Positions 38,063 to 45,422 of a stretch of DNA of 64,000 nucleotides are shown here, one piece after another (position 1 is the stretch's first letter; the number at the start of each line of letters is the position of its first letter). This stretch comes from DASPHG01 sp963748315 (GTDB taxonomy: Bacteria > Actinomycetota > Thermoleophilia > Solirubrobacterales > Thermoleophilaceae), in contig CAVVIK010000010.1 of assembly GCA_963748315.1 (NCBI GenBank), forward strand, positions 310,001 to 374,000. Direction: 5' to 3'. The translations under genes were made by a program, and so were the position numbers. The notes under the pieces were generated by a model. The model did not search any database. It was given only the letters and a program-made list of their open reading frames with translations, and was not told the origin of the DNA.

Positions 38063-39968
38063 CGAGCGCTACATCGCGGTGGTCGGGCCGGGCGACGCCA
38101 CCGCCTCAGAGCGTGCCACGGCCGAGGAGGTGGGGCGGCTGCTCGCCGAGGCCGGCGCCGTCGTCGTCACCGGCGGGTGCAGCGGCGTGATGGAGGCCGC
38201 GTCGAAGGGCGCGCAGGAGGCCGGCGGCACGACGCTGGGGATCCTGCCGGGCGCCGACCGGGCCGAGGCGAACGCGTGGGTCAGCGTCGCCGTTCCGACC
38301 GGGATGGGGGAGGCCCGCAACGCGCTCGTCGTGCGCGCAGCGGACGCGCTCGTCGCCGTCGGCGGCGCGTGGGGCACGCTGTCCGAGATCGCGCTGGCCC
38401 GCAAGACCGGCAAGCCGGTGGTCGCGCTCGGCAGCTGGGAGCTCGAGGGCGTCGATGCGTTCGACACTCCCGCCGAAGCCGTCGCGGCGGTCCTGCATAC
38501 ACTCGGCCTGATCCAGTCCGAGGCGCCCTACCTCGACGCGCTGCGCGCCTACGCGGGCCGCCGGCCCGGCCGCTTCCACGTGCCGGGCCACAAGGGCGGC
38601 CCGGGGGCCGATCCGGGCCTCCGGGAGGCGATCGGCGACGCGGCGCTCGCGCTCGACATCCCGGCTTTGATCGAGGGCATCGACGTCGGCCCCGAGCCGA
38701 CGCCCTGGCAGCAGGCGCAGCTGCTCGCGGCGGAGGCCTGGGGCGCGCGCAGGACCTGGTTCCTCCTCAACGGCGCCTCGCAGGGCAACCACGTCGCGTG
38801 CCTCGCGCTCGTGCATCTCGGGGACGAGATCGTCGTCCAGCGCACAGCCCACTCGAGCACGGTCGACGGGCTGATCGTGTCCGGCCTGCGGCCGCACTTC
38901 GTGCAGCCCGAGCTCGACCCGGAGCTGAGGATTGCGCACTGCGTCACCCCGGAGGCGCTCGACCGTGCCCTCGCGGAGACGCCGCGGGCGGTCGGCGCGC
39001 ACGTCACGTCGCCGACGTACTTCGGCGCCGTCGCCGATATCGAAGCGCTCGTCGGGGTCGCGCACTCGCACGGCGTTCCGCTGGCCGTCGACGAGGCCTG
39101 GGGCGCGCATCTCGCCTTCCACCCCGAGCTGCCGCCGCACGCGCTCGCCGCGGGAGCGGACCTCGTCATCTCGAGCACGCACAAGATCGTGGGCAGCCTC
39201 ACGCAGTCCGCGATGGTGCACGTGAACGGCGATCTGATCGAGGACCACCTCGTCGACCGCGCGGTGACCCTGACCGAGTCCACCAGCCCGAACTCGCTCC
39301 TGGCCGGCTCGCTCGACGCCGCCAGGCGGCTCGCCGCCACGCGCGGCCGCGAGCTGCTGACCGAGACGATCGAAGGGCTGGCCGCCGCCCGCCAGGCGAT
39401 CCGGTCTCTGCCCGGGCTCGACGTGATCGACGAGAGCATCGCCGGGCGCCCCGGCGTCCATGCGTACGACCCGCTTCGGCTTGCGATCGACGTCCGCGGC
39501 ACGGGCGCCACCGGGTACGAGCTCGCCGCGGCGGTCGCCGAGGACGACATCGTGTTCGAGCTCTTCGGGGAGAACGTCGTCGTCGCGATCTTCGGCATGG
39601 CCGAGGACGTCGGCCCGCAGGCCGAGCGTCTGGTCGCGGCGCTGAGGCATGCGGTCGACCGGCTGGACGTGCCCGGCGATCGCGAGCACGAGCCGTTCGC
39701 ACCGCCCCCGCCATGGGGCGAGCTGGCGATGACCCCGCGCGAGGCGTTCCTCGGGCCGCAGGAGGCGGTTCCCCTCGCCGAGGCCGCGGGCCGGGTCGCC
39801 GCGGAGTCGCTCGCGGCATATCCGCCCGGCGTGCCGAACGTGCTTCCGGGCGAGCGGCTGACCGCACCCACGATCGAATACGTCCAGCAGACGCTGGAGC
39901 ATGGCGGCATGCTGCGCGGCGCCTCCGACCGGAAGCTGCGGACGATCCGGGTCGTGATCGAACGGTGA
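38055..39968 (+). CDS. Fusion: LOG/TIGR00725-like nucleotide-binding domain + Orn/Lys/Arg decarboxylase
   Basis: Two domains in one 637-aa chain. Residues 5-150 (YIAVVGPGDATASE, VVVTGGCSGVMEAASKGAQE, GILPGADRAEAN) are a Rossmann-like domain of the TIGR00725/lysine-decarboxylase-like (LOG) type. Residues 155-637 are a fold-I PLP decarboxylase with RFHVPGHKGGPG, the PLP lysine K377 in SSTHKIVGS and a normal C-terminal domain. The following agmatinase gene suggests arginine is the substrate, giving agmatine. No ATG/GTG/TTG precedes domain 1; CTG at 38055 gives MPDERYIAVVGPG and overlaps the previous stop, so it is the best start. Confidence 0.85.
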   Translation: MPDERYIAVVGPGDATASERATAEEVGRLLAEAGAVVVTGGCSGVMEAASKGAQEAGGTTLGILPGADRAEANAWVSVAVPTGMGEARNALVVRAADALVAVGGAWGTLSEIALARKTGKPVVALGSWELEGVDAFDTPAEAVAAVLHTLGLIQSEAPYLDALRAYAGRRPGRFHVPGHKGGPGADPGLREAIGDAALALDIPALIEGIDVGPEPTPWQQAQLLAAEAWGARRTWFLLNGASQGNHVACLALVHLGDEIVVQRTAHSSTVDGLIVSGLRPHFVQPELDPELRIAHCVTPEALDRALAETPRAVGAHVTSPTYFGAVADIEALVGVAHSHGVPLAVDEAWGAHLAFHPELPPHALAAGADLVISSTHKIVGSLTQSAMVHVNGDLIEDHLVDRAVTLTESTSPNSLLAGSLDAARRLAATRGRELLTETIEGLAAARQAIRSLPGLDVIDESIAGRPGVHAYDPLRLAIDVRGTGATGYELAAAVAEDDIVFELFGENVVVAIFGMAEDVGPQAERLVAALRHAVDRLDVPGDREHEPFAPPPPWGELAMTPREAFLGPQEAVPLAEAAGRVAAESLAAYPPGVPNVLPGERLTAPTIEYVQQTLEHGGMLRGASDRKLRTIRVVIER

Positions 39969-40885
39969 GCGTCCCCCGCTACACGGGCGTGCGCACGTTC
40001 GCACGGCTGCCCCATACCACCGAGCTCGACGGGGTGGACGTCGCCGTCGTCGGCGTGCCGTTCGACACCGCGACGTCGTACCGGCCGGGTGCGCGGTTCG
40101 GCCCGGAGGCGATCCGCGCGGGCTCGACGCTGCTGCGGCCGTACCACCCGGCCATGGCGATCGACGTCTTCGGCTCGTTGGACGTCGTCGATTACGGCGA
40201 TCTCGCCATCACGCCGGGCAACGCCGAGCGCACGGCGGCGCAGATCGCCGACGGCCTCGCGCCCGTGCTCGCCGCGGGCGCGGCCTCGCTCGTGCTGGGC
40301 GGCGACCACTCGATCGTCCTGGGCGAGCTGCGCGCGCACGCCGCCGCGGCCGGGGAACCGGTCGGTGTCGTGCTGCTCGACGCGCACGCGGACACCTGGG
40401 ACGAGTACTACGGCGAGAAGTACTTCCACGGCACGCCGTTCCGGCGCGCGGTCGAGGAGGGCGTGATCGCTCCGGAGCGGTCGCTCTTCGCCGGCATGCG
40501 CGGCCCGCTCTACGCGGAGAGCGACCTCGGCGACGCGCGCGACATGGGCTTCGAGTTGATCCAGGGCGACGAGCTGCGCTCGATCGGGCCGGGCGACTAC
40601 AGCGACCGCGTCCGCCGTCGGCTCGGCGACGGGCCCGCCTTCCTGTCGTTCGACATCGATGTGGTCGACCCGGCGTTCGCGCCGGGAACGGGGACGCCCG
40701 AGGTCGCCGGCCTACTGCCGCACGAGGCGCTGGTGTTGCTGCGCTCGCTCGCCGGGATCGACTTCCGTGGCTACGACGTGGTCGAGGTGTCGCCGGCTTA
40801 CGACGGGCCGGGCCAGACCACCGCCATGCTCGCGGCGAACATCGCCTACGAGCTGCTCGCGTTGAGCGCGGTCGCCCGCGGATGA
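39965..40885 (+). CDS. speB: Agmatinase (ureohydrolase)
   Basis: Hydrolyses agmatine to putrescine and urea using two Mn ions. The 306-aa protein has the metal-binding blocks GGDHSIVLG, DAHADTWDEYYG and SFDIDVVDPAFAPGTGTPE. The GTG start overlaps the decarboxylase stop by 4 nt, so arginine decarboxylase and agmatinase form a two-step putrescine route. Other ureohydrolases (guanidinobutyrase, formiminoglutamase) are possible, but the neighbour supports agmatine. Confidence 0.9.
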   Translation: MSVPRYTGVRTFARLPHTTELDGVDVAVVGVPFDTATSYRPGARFGPEAIRAGSTLLRPYHPAMAIDVFGSLDVVDYGDLAITPGNAERTAAQIADGLAPVLAAGAASLVLGGDHSIVLGELRAHAAAAGEPVGVVLLDAHADTWDEYYGEKYFHGTPFRRAVEEGVIAPERSLFAGMRGPLYAESDLGDARDMGFELIQGDELRSIGPGDYSDRVRRRLGDGPAFLSFDIDVVDPAFAPGTGTPEVAGLLPHEALVLLRSLAGIDFRGYDVVEVSPAYDGPGQTTAMLAANIAYELLALSAVARG

Positions 40886-41145
40886 GGAAGCGCGTCGTCG
40901 TACACGGCCGCGTCCAGGGCGTCTTCTTCCGCGACTCGACCCGGCAGCGCGCGCAGGCGGCAGGCGTCGCCGGGTGGGTCGCGAACCAGCCCGACGGGAC
41001 GGTCGAGGCCGTGTTGGAAGGCGACGATGACGCGGTCGAGGCGATCGTCCGCTGGGTCCACGACGGCCCGCGCGGCGCTGACGTCGACCGAGTCGATGTC
41101 AGCACTGAGGAGCCGGAGGGGCTCTCGGGCTTCGACGTCAGGTAG
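40882..41145 (+). CDS. acyP: Acylphosphatase
   Basis: An 87-aa enzyme that hydrolyses carboxyl-phosphate bonds. The catalytic Arg is in GRVQGVFFRDSTRQRA and the Asn in GWVANQPDGTVEAVLEG, both family signatures. ATGA overlap with speB. Confidence 0.93.
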   Translation: MRKRVVVHGRVQGVFFRDSTRQRAQAAGVAGWVANQPDGTVEAVLEGDDDAVEAIVRWVHDGPRGADVDRVDVSTEEPEGLSGFDVR

Positions 41146-41193
41146 TTGCGCTTGTAGCCCAGCCGTAACGGCGGCGTCCCTAGCGTCGGCCGC

Positions 41194-41772
41194 GTGCCGG
41201 ACGAGCGTCGCTCTCACCTCTTCCTGTGGATCGCGGCTGGGCTCCTGCTGATGGCGGTCGGCTACCGGGTGCTTGGGAGCCGCTCACCGGCGCCACCGCC
41301 GGTTGCGGTCGAGAAGCAAGCGGCCACCAAGGCGCCGCGCACGAACGCCGCGCGGGTCTACGTGCACGTCGCGGGCGCGGTGCGGCGGCCCGGTCTCTAC
41401 CGCGTCCGCGAGAGCACGCGTGTCGGCGCGGCGCTCGAGCGCGCGGGCGGCCCGACGGGGAAGGCAGACCTGGCCGCAACCAACCTCGCGGCCCGCGTCC
41501 AGGACGGGCAGCAGATCCTGGTCCCGGTCCGGGGTGCGACGGCGGCTCCGGTTGCCGCCGCCGGCACGGGCGCTCCCGCCGGCCCGATCAGCCTGGCCGG
41601 CGCGACCCAGGCCCAGCTCGAGGAGCTCGACGGAATCGGGCCCACGCTCGCCGCCCGGATTCTCGAATACCGCGACGAGCACGGCGGCTTTCGCTCGATC
41701 GAGGAGCTCGGGGAGGTGGACGGCATCGGCGAAGTCCGGCTCGCCGCCCTCCGCGAGGCGGTCCAGCCCTAG
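41194..41772 (+). CDS. comEA: ComEA-type DNA-binding competence protein
   Basis: Membrane-anchored DNA receptor for natural transformation. A single N-terminal helix lies at residues 9-25, a SLBB domain (VYVHVAGAVRRPGLYRV) spans about 53-112, a Gly/Ala/Pro linker follows, and the C-terminal helix-hairpin-helix pair (LEELDGIGPTLAARILEYR and GEVDGIGEVRLAALREA) is at about 130-190. GTG start with TAGCGT at 41181-41186 and a 7-nt gap. comEC lies 4 kb downstream, with the same -10 sequence. Confidence 0.92.
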   Translation: MPDERRSHLFLWIAAGLLLMAVGYRVLGSRSPAPPPVAVEKQAATKAPRTNAARVYVHVAGAVRRPGLYRVRESTRVGAALERAGGPTGKADLAATNLAARVQDGQQILVPVRGATAAPVAAAGTGAPAGPISLAGATQAQLEELDGIGPTLAARILEYRDEHGGFRSIEELGEVDGIGEVRLAALREAVQP

Positions 41773-41919
41773 GCATCTGCCGCAATTTGCACTTGATAGT
41801 TGTGCAAGCGCAATTGATGCCGGGGTAGCGGACTTACCATCGGGGCGGAAATCGGTCGCCCGAATGGGGGCGATGGGGCAGCCCGACGGTTCAGACGTGA
41901 TGCCGAAAGGGATGTGCCG
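41773..41919 (+). other. Structured intergenic leader before the STAS gene
   Basis: 147 nt without a gene. It holds TTGCAC-N9-GTGCAA near 41788-41808, GGGCG...CGCCC and TCGCCC-gaatgg-GGGCGA (about 41856-41873), and an AAAGGG ribosome-binding site before 41920. The TTGATG...TACCAT region could be a promoter. No known riboswitch was recognised. Confidence 0.35.
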
Positions 41920-42262
41920 ATGGAGAGGTTCGAGCTAGTGGCCTGGGACGACGCGGGCGGTTCACGTCGTCCGGGTGTCTGGCGAGTTCGACGTCAGCGG
42001 ATGCCGCCGCTTCCGCAGCGCGAGCGAGCGGCCCGATGCGGAGCTGGTCGTCGTGGACCTGAGGGAGACGACGTTCCTGGACTCGTCCGCGCTGAGTGAG
42101 CTGATCCGCCTCCATCGCCGGACGGAGAGGCGAGGCGCGCGGCTTGCGATCCTCCGCCCGAGCGGAAAGGCCGACCGGATCTTCAAGCTCACCGGCATCG
42201 ACGGCCACCTGCCGCTCTACGACGAGCGCGTGCCGCTCCTGGCTCAGCTCAACTTCGGCTGA
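41920..42262 (+). CDS. STAS-domain anti-sigma factor antagonist-like protein, one frameshift
   Basis: Small single-domain STAS protein of the SpoIIAA/RsbV group. The first frame from ATG 41920 gives MERFELVAWDD; near 41955 it must move one base on, to AVHVVRVSGEFDVSGCRRF and DLRETTFLDSSALSELIRL, where a Ser-Ser pair after TTFLD is the usual phosphorylation site. Either half alone would lack the first beta strand or the domain. One extra G in GCGGGCGG explains the break. AAAGGG lies 11 nt before ATG 41920. It would control a partner-switching kinase or sigma factor; none is adjacent. Confidence 0.7.
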
Positions 42263-42891
42263 GCGACCGCGACTGCGCCGGCGACGCAGCTGGCAACGAG
42301 CCGATCCGCGTCGACGCGGAACAGGTCAGGCACCCCGGGCGCGAGCTGGCGCAGGCCCACGCGGGAACGCGCGAGGTGCATCGTCCCGAGCGTCTGGGTC
42401 CACAGGACGTTCGCCGTGTACTCCGGGTCCTCGGTGCCGAGCTCCCGGAGAATTCGCGTGAGCGGGTCGATGCAGCTCGCCATCCCCTGACCGAGTCGTA
42501 GCCAGACCGATTCCGATACCTGGTCCTTGAGCTCCATCGCGGGTCGTCGCATCAACGACAGGGAGCAGTCGAGGAAAGCGGGGTAGCGGAGGCAGAAGCG
42601 GGCGTACGCCTCCGTCACGAGCTCGAGCTGCTTGCCGGGGAGCTCGCTGCCGGTCATCGCGGTGCGGATGAGCTCCGACAGTTCGGCGAGGTAGTCCGTG
42701 ACGGTGAGGACGAAGAGCTCCTCCTTGGAGGCGAACTGGCGGTAGATCAGCCCGCGCGCGATGCCTACCGAGCGCGCGATCTCCTCGATCGGAGCGTCCT
42801 GCATCCCGCGCTCGTCGAACAGCGTCCGCGTGGCGGCCACCAGGTCGCGCTCGCGGTCCTGTCGGAGGGATGTTGAACGCACGTTTGACAT
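42244..42891 (-). CDS. TetR-family transcriptional regulator
   Basis: A 215-aa repressor-type protein. The N-terminal HTH is LVAATRTLFDERGMQDAPIEEIARSVGIARGLIYRQFASKEELF, a typical TetR signature. The C-terminal ligand domain carries no recognisable motif. It is divergent from the ferredoxin reductase-desaturase pair and probably regulates it, as fatty-acid-sensing TetR proteins often do next to desaturases. Its 3' end overlaps the STAS gene by 19 nt. Confidence 0.9.
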   Translation of the reverse strand: MSNVRSTSLRQDRERDLVAATRTLFDERGMQDAPIEEIARSVGIARGLIYRQFASKEELFVLTVTDYLAELSELIRTAMTGSELPGKQLELVTEAYARFCLRYPAFLDCSLSLMRRPAMELKDQVSESVWLRLGQGMASCIDPLTRILRELGTEDPEYTANVLWTQTLGTMHLARSRVGLRQLAPGVPDLFRVDADRLVASCVAGAVAVAQPKLS

Positions 42892-42910
42892 TCGTTCTCA
42901 GCGGTACTAC
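42875..42910. promoter_or_regulatory. Candidate TetR operator/promoter
   Basis: GAACG (42875-42879) and CGTTC (42893-42897) form an inverted repeat, with AACGCACGTT nested inside and TTGACA at 42885-42890. TACTAC at 42905-42910 lies 7 nt before GTG 42918. The site covers the regulator's own start, consistent with autoregulation. Confidence 0.4.
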
Positions 42911-42917
42911 CCGCCAT

Positions 42918-44012
42918 GTGGCGGAAGTAGGCGCGCCCCCCAAAGTCTCAGGCCCGCGGCGCCGGGCGCTGAAGGCTGTCCGGTCGCTGTTCTCGCCGCT
43001 CCTGCCGGACGACTACCTCGAGCTGATCAACCCGCTCTGGTCGACGCGCGAGCTGCGCGGGCGAATCGAGCGGGTCGAGCGCGAGACCGACAACGCCGTC
43101 ACGATCGTCATCAAGCCCGGCTTCGAATGGGAGGGCCACGAGCCCGGCCAGTACCTGCGTGTGGGCGTGGTCGTCGACGGCGTCCACCACTGGCGCGCTT
43201 ATTCGCTGACCTCCGACCCGAACCGCTCGGACGGTTGCATCTGCATCACGCCGAAGCTCGTAGAGGAGGGCAAGGTCACGCCTTTCCTGGTGCGCCACGC
43301 AAGCCCGGGCGCGCTGGTGCGGCTCGGCGGAGTCGAAGGCGGGTTCGTCTTGCCCGATCCCCTGCCCGAGAAGCTGCTCTTCATCAGCGCGGGCAGCGGC
43401 GTCACGCCGATCATGAGCATGCTCCGAGATCTCGATCACCGCGACGAGCTCGGCGACGCAGTGCACATCCACTCGGCACGCACCGAGGACGACGTCATCT
43501 TCGGCGAGCGGCTGAAGCACCTCGACTCCTCCCACGACCGCTATGTGCTGAAGCTGCGGCTCACCGGTGAGGAGGGACGGCTCAGGCCGGCCGACCTCGA
43601 CGACGTGTGCCCGGATTGGCGTGAGCGCGAGACCTTCCTCTCGGGTCCCGAGGACATGATCGACGCGATGCTCGAGCACTGGGAGGCGAACGCCGACCCG
43701 GACAGGCTCCACCTCGAGCGCTTCCAGCCCAAGATCACCGGCGGCGAGGAGGGCGAGGGCGGCGAGATCAAGTTCCTGAAGTCCGAGACGACCGCCGAGT
43801 CCGACGGCAGCACTCCCATCCTCGTCGCCGGCGAAGAGGCGGGGCTCGAGCTGCCTTTCGGCTGCCGCGAGGGGATCTGCCACACATGCATCGGAAAGCT
43901 CTGCTCCGGGCGCGTGCGCGACATGCGCAACGGGAAGGTGTACGGCACCGACGGCGAGATGATCCGCACCTGCATATCCGCGCCCGAGGGCGCAGTCGAA
44001 ATCGAACTATGA
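42918..44012 (+). CDS. Ferredoxin--NADP reductase-like electron-transfer protein with 2Fe-2S domain
   Basis: Flavin and iron-sulphur reductase of about 364 aa that should pass electrons from NADPH to the adjacent desaturase. The FAD-binding part has HEPGQYLRVGV and WRAYSLTSDP (RxYSxxS), the NAD part has LLFISAGSGVTPIMSMLRDL, and the C-terminal plant-type ferredoxin domain has C316, C321 and C324 in FGCREGICHTCIG plus a late Cys in MIRTCISAPEG. The frame is open from ATG 42870, but GTG 42918 avoids overlap with the divergent regulator. The stop overlaps the desaturase ATG (ATGA). Confidence 0.92.
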   Translation: MAEVGAPPKVSGPRRRALKAVRSLFSPLLPDDYLELINPLWSTRELRGRIERVERETDNAVTIVIKPGFEWEGHEPGQYLRVGVVVDGVHHWRAYSLTSDPNRSDGCICITPKLVEEGKVTPFLVRHASPGALVRLGGVEGGFVLPDPLPEKLLFISAGSGVTPIMSMLRDLDHRDELGDAVHIHSARTEDDVIFGERLKHLDSSHDRYVLKLRLTGEEGRLRPADLDDVCPDWRERETFLSGPEDMIDAMLEHWEANADPDRLHLERFQPKITGGEEGEGGEIKFLKSETTAESDGSTPILVAGEEAGLELPFGCREGICHTCIGKLCSGRVRDMRNGKVYGTDGEMIRTCISAPEGAVEIEL

Positions 44013-45367
44013 GCGAGGAGACAGCTGTGATCGAGAGCCCACTGGCACGCCTGACCGACGAGCAGATCGAGGAGCTCGGCAAGGAGTTCGACGCGATCCA
44101 CGACGAGGTCTACTCCGATCTCGGCGACCGCGACCGCCGCTACATCGTGAGCATGATCGAGATGCATCGCAGGCTGGCGGTGCTCGGCCGCGTGCTCCTT
44201 CTCTTCTCGCGCCACCGGCCCACATGGATCGCCGGAACGACCGCGAATTCGCTCGCGAAGATCCTCGAGAACATGGAGATCGGGCACAACGTCCTGCACG
44301 GGCAGTGGGACTGGATGAACGACCCGTACATCCACTCCTCGAGCTGGGATTGGGACACCGCGTCGACGTCGGAGGCCTGGAAGCACTCACACAACTACGT
44401 GCATCACACGTACACGAACATCCGCGGCAAGGACAAGGACCTCGGCTACGAGATCATGCGGATCGATCCGCACCAGAGGTGGCACCCGGTCTATCTCGCG
44501 CAGCCGGTCTACAACGTGCTGCTGATGCTGTTCTTCGAGTGGGGCGTGGCGTTCCACGACCTCGACTTCGAGGCGATCCGAACGGGCGAGAAGTCGAAGA
44601 AGCAGCTGCGCAGGGAGCTGAAGGGGATCGCCGGCAAGGCTCGCAGCCAGATCGTGAAGGACTACGTCGCGTGGCCGCTCATCTCCGCGCTCGCGATGGC
44701 GGCGCTCGACATCGCGCGCGAGGCGCCGGAGCTCGGCAGGAAGCGGCGCCTGCGCAAGCGTGACCCGCGCCGGATCGCGGCCGCGGCGGGTGCGATCGCG
44801 TTGAAGAGCGGCGGACGCGCCTACCGCAAGACGCTCACCGCGAACGTCGCCGCGAACATGGTGCGCAACGTCTGGGCGTACGCGATCATCTTCTGCGGGC
44901 ACTTCCCCGACCAGACCTACACCTTCAGCCAGGAGGAGGTCGAGGACGAGGACCGCGGCCGCTGGTACGTCCGCCAGCTCGTCGGAGCGGCGAACATCGA
45001 GGGCAGCCCCCTCTTTCACGTCGCAAGCGGGAACCTCGGCTACCAGGTGGAGCACCACCTGTTCCCGGACATGCCCAGCTCGCGCTACGCCGAGATCGCG
45101 CCGCGCATCAAGGAGATCTGCGAGCGCTACGAGCTGCCGTACAACACAGGGCCGTTCGGCAAGCAGCTCGGGATGGTGCAGCGGACGATCCTGCGGCTGG
45201 CTTTCCCCGGCGGGAAGCCGCGGCCGAAGCCGGGGCCGTACAAGGGCGGCGAGGCGGACGACGTCGCGCCCGCACAGGCCGTGCGATCCGAGCGTCCGAC
45301 CGGCGCCAACGGCTCCGGTCCCCAGCAGCCGGACGAGGGCGTCCGGTTCTCGATGCCCGACCGCTAA
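44009..45367 (+). CDS. Membrane fatty acid desaturase
   Basis: Diiron membrane desaturase of 452 aa. The three histidine boxes are GHNVLH (H93, H97), KHSHNYVHH (H128, H132, H133) and QVEHH (H349, H350). Hydrophobic helices flank the boxes. It is related to acyl-CoA or acyl-lipid desaturases such as mycobacterial DesA3 that work with an FNR-ferredoxin partner, which is encoded directly upstream with a 4-nt overlap. It likely introduces a double bond into membrane fatty acids. Confidence 0.92.
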   Translation: MSEETAVIESPLARLTDEQIEELGKEFDAIHDEVYSDLGDRDRRYIVSMIEMHRRLAVLGRVLLLFSRHRPTWIAGTTANSLAKILENMEIGHNVLHGQWDWMNDPYIHSSSWDWDTASTSEAWKHSHNYVHHTYTNIRGKDKDLGYEIMRIDPHQRWHPVYLAQPVYNVLLMLFFEWGVAFHDLDFEAIRTGEKSKKQLRRELKGIAGKARSQIVKDYVAWPLISALAMAALDIAREAPELGRKRRLRKRDPRRIAAAAGAIALKSGGRAYRKTLTANVAANMVRNVWAYAIIFCGHFPDQTYTFSQEEVEDEDRGRWYVRQLVGAANIEGSPLFHVASGNLGYQVEHHLFPDMPSSRYAEIAPRIKEICERYELPYNTGPFGKQLGMVQRTILRLAFPGGKPRPKPGPYKGGEADDVAPAQAVRSERPTGANGSGPQQPDEGVRFSMPDR

Positions 45368-45387
45368 GGCGTTGTAACGCTCATGAG

Positions 45388-45412
45388 CTAGGCGGCACGC
45401 GGCGCCGCCTAG
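45388..45412. repeat. 9-bp inverted repeat overlapping the comEC -10
   Basis: CTAGGCGGC (45388-45396), 7-nt loop, GCCGCCTAG (45404-45412). The last bases fall within TAGCGT (45410-45415), the -10 of comEC. A perfect 10-nt palindrome GCTCATGAGC is just upstream. It may terminate the desaturase message or bind a regulator of comEC. Confidence 0.45.
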
Positions 45413-45422
45413 CGTCCCGTGC

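Noticed and set aside
41773..41919. Cyclic-di-GMP riboswitch before the STAS gene
   Set aside because: Some GC-rich stems are present, but the conserved GEMM core could not be aligned.
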